A model generated the notes under the pieces. It saw nothing but the letters and a program-made list of their open reading frames with translations, did not search any database and was not told where the DNA came from. 64,000 bases of DNA. Origin: Bradyrhizobium sp. B097. GTDB taxonomy: Bacteria > Pseudomonadota > Alphaproteobacteria > Rhizobiales > Xanthobacteraceae. The stretch is from the NCBI RefSeq assembly GCF_038957035.1, contig NZ_CP152412.1, positions 3,902,501 through 3,966,500 on the forward strand, in the 5' to 3' direction. The position numbers were made by a program, and so were the translations under genes. Positions 56,758-64,000 of the stretch are shown here, piece by piece. Within the stretch, counting starts at the first letter, position 1; each line of letters opens with the position of its first letter.

Positions 56758-58088
56758 GCCCGAAGAGACCGCACGAAGCCAGCAATCTCTTTGCCGCGGC
56801 GGGGATGGAGCAGGACGCGCCACACCCGCTGCCGGATCGGCTGCGCCCGCGCACGCTGGCTGACGTCGTCGGTCAGGATCACATCCTCGGCCCAGACGGC
56901 GCGCTGACTCGCATGCTGGAGACGCGCACGCTAGGTTCTCTGGTGTTCTGGGGACCGCCCGGCACCGGCAAGACCACCGTGGCGCGGCTGCTGGCCGACG
57001 CCACCGAGCTGCATTTCGAGCAGATCTCCGCGGTGTTCTCCGGCGTCGCCGACCTGAAGAAGGCGTTCGATGCCGCACGGGCCCGGCGCGAGACCGGCAA
57101 GGGCACGCTGCTGTTCGTCGACGAGGTGCACAGGTTCAACCGCGCGCAGCAGGATTCCTTCCTGCCCGTGATGGAGGACGGCACCGTGGTGCTGGTCGGC
57201 GCCACCACGGAGAACCCGTCCTTCGAGCTCAACGCGGCGCTGCTGTCGCGCGCCCGCGTGCTGGTGTTTCATTCGCTCGACACGGCCGCGATCGAACGGT
57301 TGTTTGCCAATGCCGAGAAGATCGAGGGCAAGACCCTGCCGCTCGATGCGGAAGCGCGCGCCGTGCTGGTGCGGATGGCCGATGGTGACGGCCGCGCCTC
57401 GCTGACATTAGCCGAAGAGGTCTGGCGCGCCGCGCGCAAGGGCGAGGTGTTCAACGCCGAGCAGTTGCAGGCCATCCTGCAGCGCCGCGCGCCGATCTAC
57501 GACAAGTCGGCCGATGGCCATTACAATCTGATCTCGGCGCTGCACAAGTCGGTGCGCGGCTCCGATCCGGATGCGGCCCTGTATTATCTCGCGCGCATGC
57601 TCGATGCCGGCGAGGACCCGCTCTTCCTGGCGCGGCGCGTGGTGCGGATGGCGGTCGAGGACATTGGTCTCGCCGATCCGCAGGCATTGGCGGTCTGCAA
57701 CGCCGCCAAGGATGCCTATGATTTCCTGGGCTCGCCGGAGGGCGAGCTCGCGATCGCGCAGGCCGTGGTCTATCTCGCCACCGCGCCGAAATCGAACGCG
57801 GTGTACACGGCGTTCGGCGCTGCGATGCAGACCGCAAAGCAGGGCGGCTCGCTGCTGCCGCCGAAACACATCCTGAATTCGCCGACCAAGCTGATGAAGT
57901 CGGAGGGCTACGGCTCCGGCTATCAATACGACCACGACGCGCCCGACGCGTTCTCCGGCCAGGACTATTTCCCGGAAGCGCTCGGCCGCCAGACCTTCTA
58001 CGATCCGCCCGACCGCGGCTTCGAGCGCGAGATCCGCAAGCGGCTGGATTACTGGAACAGGCTACGCAAGGAGCGCGGCGGGAGCTAG
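56754..58088 (+). CDS. rarA: replication-associated recombination protein RarA (MgsA)
   Basis: A 444-residue AAA+ clamp-loader-like ATPase acting at stalled forks. Walker A GPPGTGKTT, Walker B FVDEVHRFN, sensor segment GATTENPSFELNAALLSR and the C-terminal tetramerisation region (DVEDIGLADPQAL-like, YFPEALGRQTFYDP) are present. Starting ATGA overlaps the protease stop, so the two are coupled. Confidence 0.95.
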   Translation: MSPKRPHEASNLFAAAGMEQDAPHPLPDRLRPRTLADVVGQDHILGPDGALTRMLETRTLGSLVFWGPPGTGKTTVARLLADATELHFEQISAVFSGVADLKKAFDAARARRETGKGTLLFVDEVHRFNRAQQDSFLPVMEDGTVVLVGATTENPSFELNAALLSRARVLVFHSLDTAAIERLFANAEKIEGKTLPLDAEARAVLVRMADGDGRASLTLAEEVWRAARKGEVFNAEQLQAILQRRAPIYDKSADGHYNLISALHKSVRGSDPDAALYYLARMLDAGEDPLFLARRVVRMAVEDIGLADPQALAVCNAAKDAYDFLGSPEGELAIAQAVVYLATAPKSNAVYTAFGAAMQTAKQGGSLLPPKHILNSPTKLMKSEGYGSGYQYDHDAPDAFSGQDYFPEALGRQTFYDPPDRGFEREIRKRLDYWNRLRKERGGS

Positions 58089-58356
58089 GCCGCGTACTTA
58101 TAAACTAACCGCGTGAATCGATGTCCGCTTGTCCCCCAAGAAAGGCGCGAAAGCGGACGTTGCCGGACTTCCGAGAAGGGCCAAAAGCGGACCATCCCGA
58201 CAGCGTGTGCTATTGCACGCTCGGCGGATCGCCCTCCGATTTCCGCAAATGCATATTTGAAATGAAATCTTGAAATAAATGCGGCTCACCGAAGCCTTTG
58301 TCGCGGGTGCGCCTTCTGTTATTGACTGTCGTCCTGAAGATACGGAGGCTTCACCG
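58089..58356. other. intergenic region with GTCCGCTT-type inverted repeats
   Basis: 268 bases without a gene. GTCCGCTT (58123-58130) faces AAGCGGAC (58151-58158), and a further AAAAGCGGACC lies at 58183-58193. These resemble a dispersed repeat of related genomes. TACGGAGGCT just before the next ATG is its ribosome-binding site. Confidence 0.55.
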
Positions 58357-60438
58357 ATGAAACGGCCGCTCGCGGCTTCGGCGGCTCTCGTCGCGATGCT
58401 CGCCTTCGCGGATGCGGCCCTCGCCTGCCGTGTCGCAACGCATCAATCCATTTTCTTCGAAGAGGGCCATCTTCCGATAATCGAAGGGACCGTGGCGGTC
58501 GAAATCGAAGTCACCGGGACCGCGTCAGCTTCCGGTCCAGTTGCCGTCCGCGTATCGCGGGTGGTGCGAGGAGATATCGATCCCGGGCCGCTGTCACTCG
58601 CGGTCCAGGTCTCGTCTTGCGGAGGATACCCGAGAGCGGGATCCAAAGGCGTGGTGGTCGGCCACGTTTCGAGACAACCCGACGGCAGCAACGTGATCGC
58701 GGCGTTGTGGAATTATCCCGAGCGATCAAAGTCGACTTCAGGGACGCCGTCGTGCCCGATCCCCGTGCCGCGTACGGAATCTGAAGTGCTTGCCCTCGGA
58801 GGAGGCCGCTCGCGCGGAATTTCGCCGATCTCCACGGTAGGACTCGACAAGATGACGACTGTTTCGAACGTCAGGATCGAGGGAGACCGGCCGCTTTATC
58901 TTGTTCTCGGAAGCCGGACACCGACGATTTGGAACCTCGATGGCAACGTGGGCCTGATCGATCGTGTGGTCGTCGAGTCGGACAAGAGTCGGGGCGGGAT
59001 GTACACGTCAGCGGTTTCGGGCGTCCCGCCGGAGAAAGTCTCGTTCACGACGTGCCTTCCTATGGCGACCGGAGGACTCGAAGACGATGCGCTGAGGACA
59101 ATGTTGCTGCAAGAGATCGGGCGCGCCGACCGGATCGTCCATAGCGAAGATCTGACCGGGACCAAGATGCCGTCGTTCGAGCGATTCGTTCCGGAAGACG
59201 TGGCGAAGCCGGTCCGTCTCGATGAGAATAGCATGGTCTCCGTCGGGCTACTGGAACGATATGAGGTCCTACCGGGCAGGGCCGGGTTCGAAGCGCTCAT
59301 CGAAGATATGGCCGTCGAGGAAGACGTGGAAGCGTCGCGACGGCAGGGGTTACGCGGCAACAAGGTCTATCGGATTCTGAAGCCGATCCATCGTCTGCCG
59401 GCACTGAACCGATACACGATCTACACACTGCCGGCCGGTATGGATCCGCCGGTCAATGCGTCCGACTACTGCGTCTTCGACGGCCGAACCGGGCATCTGA
59501 TCGACGCGTCGCTGGGTCATGAAGGCTGTAGCGTGCTCAATATCCTCACGGAGAACGGTAAAGATCCGACGGCAGTAGCCCCACCGAAAGTCCCTTCCTG
59601 CCCTCCAAGTTTTAAATGTACAGCATCGACACCGATGCCCGCGCTGCGCCCCACCGAAATCCCGTTGAGGCCGGAAGCCTACGTGAGGGTCGAATATCTG
59701 GAACAAGACCGCAGTATGCAGTCCATGCGCGGATTTCTGCAGTACGAACTGGGATTCGCTTTCAACAGGATCACTGGCGCTCCGACCGATCGGAAATGGC
59801 CGCCGCCGCCGGACACGTCGCTTGACTACCATTTCGTGATGTTCGGAAGCGATGCGTTGCCTCCTGAGGACGTCGTCCCGCTTCGTGGTTTCGCTCGAGT
59901 GCCGTACGTGCTGCTCGCCACCCCCAAACTTCCGGTACAGACGGTGGCTGATCTGGTCCGATATGCGCGATTGGAAAAGACACCCATCAGATACGTCGAT
60001 AGCGGAGGGACGGCGACCAAGGTAGTGGAGAACTTTCTGAACCATTTCGACATCCAGGGCGAGCGGATCCCGGCGTCGGGTGACGACGCCTACGCGGCCG
60101 TGATCGCCGGTCGGGCGGACCTGATGATGTCGACCATTCTCCATGCGGCGGACGTGACGAATACAGGACGCGTTCGAGCGCTCGCGGTGACCGGAGCCAA
60201 CCGCAACGCGCGTCTTCCGGACGTACCTGCCGTGGCGGAGTTCTTCCCGGGGTACTCCGACGGAGATTGGTACGCCGTAGGAGCGAGGAAGGGCGCCGCT
60301 GCCGAAGAAATGCTTGCCTTGGCCGACATAATGAAGACGGTCGATCATGACCCGGCTACCTCGGTCAAGTTCAGGGAACTTGGGGTCGACCTATTCGATG
60401 TCGGCCCGGAGGAAATCGCGAAACTCTTGAAGCGATAG
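58357..60438 (+). CDS. chimeric secreted protein with a C-terminal Bug-like solute-binding module
   Basis: A 693-residue predicted periplasmic or secreted protein. Residues 1-24 are a signal peptide (ALAC boundary). The next 100 residues (EGTVAVEIEV, VRVSRVVRGDIDPG, SSCGGYPRAGSKGVVVGHV) resemble small secreted NTR-like domains. Residues 150-420 are unrecognised. From about 434 to the end it follows the pattern of Bug-type binding proteins of tripartite tricarboxylate transporters: VPYVLLATPKLPVQTVADLV, AGRADLMMSTI, GRVRALAVTGANRNARLPDVPAVAEFFPGYS. The glycine-rich start of that module is degenerate, so binding may differ or be lost. Glycine GGA and other less common codons are more frequent than in neighbours, which suggests transfer. 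GGAGG precedes the ATG; an ATG at 58279 would bury the signal peptide. Confidence 0.75.
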   Translation: MKRPLAASAALVAMLAFADAALACRVATHQSIFFEEGHLPIIEGTVAVEIEVTGTASASGPVAVRVSRVVRGDIDPGPLSLAVQVSSCGGYPRAGSKGVVVGHVSRQPDGSNVIAALWNYPERSKSTSGTPSCPIPVPRTESEVLALGGGRSRGISPISTVGLDKMTTVSNVRIEGDRPLYLVLGSRTPTIWNLDGNVGLIDRVVVESDKSRGGMYTSAVSGVPPEKVSFTTCLPMATGGLEDDALRTMLLQEIGRADRIVHSEDLTGTKMPSFERFVPEDVAKPVRLDENSMVSVGLLERYEVLPGRAGFEALIEDMAVEEDVEASRRQGLRGNKVYRILKPIHRLPALNRYTIYTLPAGMDPPVNASDYCVFDGRTGHLIDASLGHEGCSVLNILTENGKDPTAVAPPKVPSCPPSFKCTASTPMPALRPTEIPLRPEAYVRVEYLEQDRSMQSMRGFLQYELGFAFNRITGAPTDRKWPPPPDTSLDYHFVMFGSDALPPEDVVPLRGFARVPYVLLATPKLPVQTVADLVRYARLEKTPIRYVDSGGTATKVVENFLNHFDIQGERIPASGDDAYAAVIAGRADLMMSTILHAADVTNTGRVRALAVTGANRNARLPDVPAVAEFFPGYSDGDWYAVGARKGAAAEEMLALADIMKTVDHDPATSVKFRELGVDLFDVGPEEIAKLLKR

Positions 60439-60963
60439 ACGATCGCGGCAGCGGCCTCCGCACGCCGACACTGGCGCGAATGCGCGCAGGCGGCCGAGCC
60501 TGCCGAAAAGAATAGGGAGTTCGATTCGGGTCATGAACGACAAAACTCAAGGTAAGCACGATAGGTCCGCTTTCGGGTGCATAGCGACCACTTGAGCCTC
60601 ACGGCCGAGCCATTGACAAGCTCGCCGCCAACTACCTTGAATTTGTTCAACTCGCGTCAATCCGGTTGTGGCTGCGCCTTAGCGAGTCCGCGTGCTCGAC
60701 GAGAGGCTGCGGCTGCGAATGACGCGCGTTCCCGGTCCCGCCCGCCAGCGTGGGAGCGTGAGTTGCAGAAGCTCGCAAATGTGCACGACCTTGGGCGAGG
60801 ACACTTGCGCGGCTTCGGAATATTAGAAATGTATCCCTGAGTTGCCCGACGTGTCAAGTTGCCTGGTCGAACGCCGGCCGCCGCCGGCTACTGTGCATGG
60901 GGTTGTTTTCGATATTTTGGCAGCGCCGCTGCGACGGCCTGTAGCTCATATTGCTCTGGCGCG
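60439..60963. other. intergenic region without a clear gene
   Basis: 525 bases. An imperfect GGTCCGCT ... AGCGACC inverted repeat lies at 60564-60589 and recalls the elements before the chimeric gene. Reading frames here have no family resemblance or good start context. Otherwise nothing is seen. Confidence 0.5.
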
Positions 60964-61902
60964 TCACTTGACGCTCTTCACGAACTCCAGGATCTCGTTG
61001 GTCAACCGCGTATCCGGCGTGTTGATCGCATAGACCTCCGACGTGTGGCTGTGCTGCGGCAGCATGAAGCTGCGGACGCAGCCGCTCGGCCGCTTGCAGC
61101 TCGCCTGCTTCAACAGCTCGAACTGCTCGACGAAGCGCGGCGGGTCGAGCTCGGCCGCGGTGATCAGAAACGGGATCGGGCTCGCGAGCAGACCTTGCAA
61201 CGAGGAGCGTTCGGCGTAGCGCGACGGATCGGAGCCGTAATAGGCGAGCTCGGCATCGCCGGCGGGCGAGGCGGTCAGATCGTAGATGCCCGACACCATG
61301 ATCGCGCCGGCGAGGCCGCCGCCCTTCACCTTGTGGAATTCGCTGTGCGAGACGTAGCTCGCGACATGGATTGCGCCGACCGACTGGCCCATCAGGAAGA
61401 CGCGGCTGGGGTCGCCGCCGCGGCTGGCGATGTTCTCCGCGACCCACTGCACGATCGCGCCCATGTCTTCGGCGCCTGCCGGCCAGGGAAAGGCCGGGGC
61501 CAGGCGATAGGTGGCATTGACGCCGACAAAGCCGCTCTTGGCGGCCCACAGCATGACGTTGTCGTAGAACGGGCTGCCGGGGTTGCGCTTGTTGCCGGCA
61601 ATGAAGCCGCCGCCGTGGATGTAGATCAGCACCGGCCGGGGCGGCGACGCCGGGTCCGGCGTGAAGACGTCGAGCAGATGGCGGTCGGCAGGGCCATACT
61701 TGACATCGCGCTCGACCTTGACGCCCTGATAAGGCTCCTTCTGCTGCAGCGGTGCGTAGAGTGCGGCCGTCTTGGGCGGGTCGATGACGCGGCCGAGTTC
61801 CAGGAGCTTCCAGGCCAAATCTTCCGGCATCGGGCCTTGCTGGCCTAGCGCCGGTCCGGAGAGCATCAGGGCCGCCGCCAAAGCCGATATCGCCAGTCTC
61901 AT
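60964..61902 (-). CDS. alpha/beta hydrolase (HSL-type carboxylesterase), secreted
   Basis: A 312-residue esterase. A signal peptide (about 1-20, ending ALGQ) is followed by the oxyanion motif HGGGF, the nucleophile elbow GQSVG with Ser174, an acid in AAELDPP and the His in LPQHSHTSEV. This is the hormone-sensitive-lipase pattern of short-chain esterases. GGGAG precedes the ATG at 61902; longer reading frames lack a signal peptide at their start. Divergent from rluC. Confidence 0.88.
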   Translation of the reverse strand: MRLAISALAAALMLSGPALGQQGPMPEDLAWKLLELGRVIDPPKTAALYAPLQQKEPYQGVKVERDVKYGPADRHLLDVFTPDPASPPRPVLIYIHGGGFIAGNKRNPGSPFYDNVMLWAAKSGFVGVNATYRLAPAFPWPAGAEDMGAIVQWVAENIASRGGDPSRVFLMGQSVGAIHVASYVSHSEFHKVKGGGLAGAIMVSGIYDLTASPAGDAELAYYGSDPSRYAERSSLQGLLASPIPFLITAAELDPPRFVEQFELLKQASCKRPSGCVRSFMLPQHSHTSEVYAINTPDTRLTNEILEFVKSVK

Positions 61903-62031
61903 TCCAAAGCTCCCGTCGATTGCCGATTGCGGCCGAACATGGCCGATGTTGTGCCGGATTCGTACCGATTTCGCCGTGACGATTCGCGGCATTTGCGCTA
62001 CCCACGGGCTTAACTTCGGAGTTGCAACCCC

Positions 62032-63228
62032 ATGAGCCGCCGCGTCAAGAGACCTCTCCGCCCAGCCGCCGACCGCGCCAAAGGCGCGCGTCCCCATCGC
62101 GGCCCGGCCGCCGAGCGGGGGCCGGCGCATCGTGCGGGCGGCAAGTCAGCGGCGGTGCGCCTTGGCGACAAGCAGCGGGCGACCAAGCCATTCGTGGCCG
62201 AGCCGGAGAAGAGCGTCGCCGAGCCGCCGCCGCTGCCGACCAAGGTGCAGACCGTGGTGGTGACGGCGGACGAGGACAACATGCGCGTCGACCGCTTTCT
62301 CGAGGCGCGTTTCCCCGGCCTGTCGTTTTCCCACATCCAGCGTATCGTTCGGAAGGGCGAGCTGCGCGTCAACGGCAAGCGTGCGGACAGCAAGGACCGG
62401 CTGGAAGAAGGGCAGAGCGTCCGCATTCCGCCGCTGCGGCTCGATACGCCGAAGGCGGCCACCAGCCTGTCTGAAGCGGCGAAGAAGACCCTCCAGGACC
62501 TCAAGGACATGACCCTGTTCGAGGACGCCGACGTGATGGTGCTGAACAAGCCCGCAGGTCTGGCGGTTCAGGGCGGCTCCGGTATCACGCGCAATGTCGA
62601 CGACATGCTGGAGGTGATGCGCGACGCCAAGGGGCAGAAGCCGCGGCTGGTGCATCGGCTCGACCGCGAGACCTCGGGCTGCCTCCTGATCGCCAAGACA
62701 CGTTTCGCCGCGACCGCTCTGACCGGCTCGTTCCGGCATCGCTCCGCGCGCAAGATTTACTGGGCGCTGGTCGCCGGCGTGCCGAAGCCGAAGCAGGGCC
62801 GCATCTCGACCTATCTCGCCAAGGAGGAGAGCGAGGAGGACAGCATCATGCGGATCGCGGCGCATGGCGACGAGGGCGCCAGCCACGCCGTGACCTACTA
62901 TGCCGTGGTCGAAACCTCGGCGACGAAGCTCGCCTGGGTCTCGCTCAAGCCGGTGACCGGCCGCACCCATCAATTGCGCGCCCATATGGCGCATATCGAT
63001 CACGCGATCGTGGGCGACCCCAAATATTTCAACAAGGAAAACTGGCAGCTGCCGGGCGGCCTGCAGAACCGGCTGCATTTGCTCGCGCGCCGGATCGTGA
63101 TTCCGCACCCGCGTGGCGGCGTGATCGATGCCACCGCGCCGCTGCCGCCGCATATGCTGCAATCCTGGAATCTGCTCGGGCTCGAGGCCGACCGATTCGA
63201 TCCGATCGAGAATGCGCCCGAGGAGTGA
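62032..63228 (+). CDS. rluC: 23S rRNA pseudouridine synthase, RluC-like
   Basis: A 398-residue RluA-family pseudouridine synthase. A basic, Ala/Arg-rich extension (1-70) precedes an S4 RNA-binding domain (RVDRFLEARFPGLSFSHIQRIV...GELRVNGKRA, about 84-125) and the catalytic domain with Asp211 in HRLDRETSG. The C-terminal GRTHQLRAHMAHI motif is present. The S4 domain supports RluC/RluD rather than RluA; the exact target position is not proven by sequence. Confidence 0.9.
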   Translation: MSRRVKRPLRPAADRAKGARPHRGPAAERGPAHRAGGKSAAVRLGDKQRATKPFVAEPEKSVAEPPPLPTKVQTVVVTADEDNMRVDRFLEARFPGLSFSHIQRIVRKGELRVNGKRADSKDRLEEGQSVRIPPLRLDTPKAATSLSEAAKKTLQDLKDMTLFEDADVMVLNKPAGLAVQGGSGITRNVDDMLEVMRDAKGQKPRLVHRLDRETSGCLLIAKTRFAATALTGSFRHRSARKIYWALVAGVPKPKQGRISTYLAKEESEEDSIMRIAAHGDEGASHAVTYYAVVETSATKLAWVSLKPVTGRTHQLRAHMAHIDHAIVGDPKYFNKENWQLPGGLQNRLHLLARRIVIPHPRGGVIDATAPLPPHMLQSWNLLGLEADRFDPIENAPEE

Positions 63229-63351
63229 CGGCGGACGCCGCCTCCCGATATCCGCCGCGGACAGCAAGAACGATCAAAGCGGCTCATCGCGCCGCGGCTA
63301 TGTTGCCGCGCGCCGGTCGTTGCCGGCATGCAACCATCAAAGAGGCTGTCC

Positions 63352-64000
63352 ATGACCCGGACTTGGTTGCGCGTCGCGCTTTTCCTGATTGGCTCGGCTG
63401 TCGCCTCTGCGTCGGCACATGCCGAGACCGTGGTGCTCCGCGGCGGCACGCTTTACGCATCGGCCGATGCGGCCGCGCTGCCGGATGCGACGATCGTGAT
63501 CACGGACGGCGTCATCAGCGCGGTCGGCAAGTCCGGCGACGTCAAGCTGCCCTCGGATGCGCGCCTGATCGATTGCAGCGGCAAGACTGTTGTTGCCGGG
63601 TTCTGGAACAGCCACGTGCATTTCACGGAACATGTCTGGCACAAGGCCGGCGAGGCGCCGGCCGCGCCGCTGACGCAGCACATGCAGGAGATGCTGACCC
63701 GATGGGGCTTCACCACGGTCTGGGATCTCGGCTCCGATCCACGCAACACGCTGCCGCTGCGCAAGCGCATCGCAGCGGGTGAAGTCGCCGGTCCGAACAT
63801 CCTGCTCGCCGGCAATGTGTTTCCCAAGGGCGGGCATCCCGTCTACCTGCCGCCCGAAATCCAGCTCCCCGAAGCTGCGACGCCGGAGGAGGCCACGAAG
63901 TGGGCGCGCGACTGGCTCGCGATGGGCGAGGACGGCATCAAGCTGTTCACCGGCGCGTTCATGGGCGACAAGCCCGTCGTCAACATGGATCCTGCGATCG
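63352..64000 (+). CDS. amidohydrolase-family protein, cut by the window end
   Basis: The first 216 residues of a secreted amidohydrolase. A signal peptide (about 1-24, ending AHAE) is followed by the typical ring of strands (VVLRGGTLYASADAAALPDATIVI), then the metal-binding H-x-H as HVHF (WNSHVHF) and GFTTVWDLGSDPRN. The start at 63352 has AGAGG upstream. It runs off the right edge. It resembles imidazolonepropionase-like hydrolases; substrate unknown. Confidence 0.85.
   Translation, partial: MTRTWLRVALFLIGSAVASASAHAETVVLRGGTLYASADAAALPDATIVITDGVISAVGKSGDVKLPSDARLIDCSGKTVVAGFWNSHVHFTEHVWHKAGEAPAAPLTQHMQEMLTRWGFTTVWDLGSDPRNTLPLRKRIAAGEVAGPNILLAGNVFPKGGHPVYLPPEIQLPEAATPEEATKWARDWLAMGEDGIKLFTGAFMGDKPVVNMDPAI

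Noticed and set aside
60534..60596. 20-codon frame (MNDKTQGKHD...) after the chimeric gene
   Set aside because: Only a weak purine-rich stretch upstream, and too short to judge.
60577..60840. 87-residue frame after the chimeric gene
   Set aside because: GTG start without ribosome-binding site, Arg/Ser/Ala-rich composition typical of non-coding GC-rich DNA.

Overview
The window looks like chromosome from a Bradyrhizobium-type alphaproteobacterium (Nitrobacteraceae). This rests on strongly GC-rich codon use, the sequence of the ribosomal and RNA polymerase proteins, adk between secY and rpsM, an alpha operon without rpsD, and several intergenic repeats of the kind common in that group. I had no database, so the genus is an inference.

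Layout. 1-8.6 kb is accessory: a serine hydrolase, tRNA-Trp(CCA), an orphan periplasmic binding protein divergent from a GntR regulator and an acyl-CoA synthetase (two identical operators lie on the two divergent promoters), a lipoprotein, and an OmpR/EnvZ-like two-component pair. 8.9-22.5 kb is secE-nusG-rplK-rplA, a hydroxyacid dehydrogenase set between L1 and L10, a long rplJ leader, then rplJ-rplL-rpoB-rpoC. 22.6-28.3 kb interrupts the information-processing genes with a flavin oxidoreductase/methyltransferase fusion, an ABC exporter with Asp/Glu-rich tails and a second flavoprotein. 28.5-48.1 kb is the str, S10, spc and alpha gene series (rpsL to rplQ) with secY and an adenylate kinase carrying a 100-residue Lys/Ala tail. 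48.2-53.4 kb holds a frameshifted short-chain dehydrogenase, a DUF1330 protein, an unknown protein with a kinase-like partner, and a quinone-oxidoreductase-type gene divergent from an HxlR regulator. 53.4-64 kb holds a porin, a DegP/HtrA protease, RarA, a chimeric secreted protein ending in a Bug-like binding module, an esterase, RluC and the start of an amidohydrolase.

How it fits together. The core genes form the usual transcription and translation supercluster; stable hairpins at several junctions (rplL/rpoB, rpoB/rpoC, tuf/rpsJ, rpsM/rpsK, rpsK/rpoA, rpoA/rplQ) probably adjust or process the long transcripts, and factor-independent terminators follow rplA, rpoC and rplQ. The accessory genes sit in gaps between conserved blocks, often beside dispersed palindromic repeats. 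No phage, transposase, integrase or CRISPR array was seen. The observations most worth following are the adenylate kinase tail, the FAD/methyltransferase fusion with its acidic-tailed exporter, the chimeric Bug-like protein, the cloverleaf repeat between rpoA and rplQ, and the twin GntR operators.
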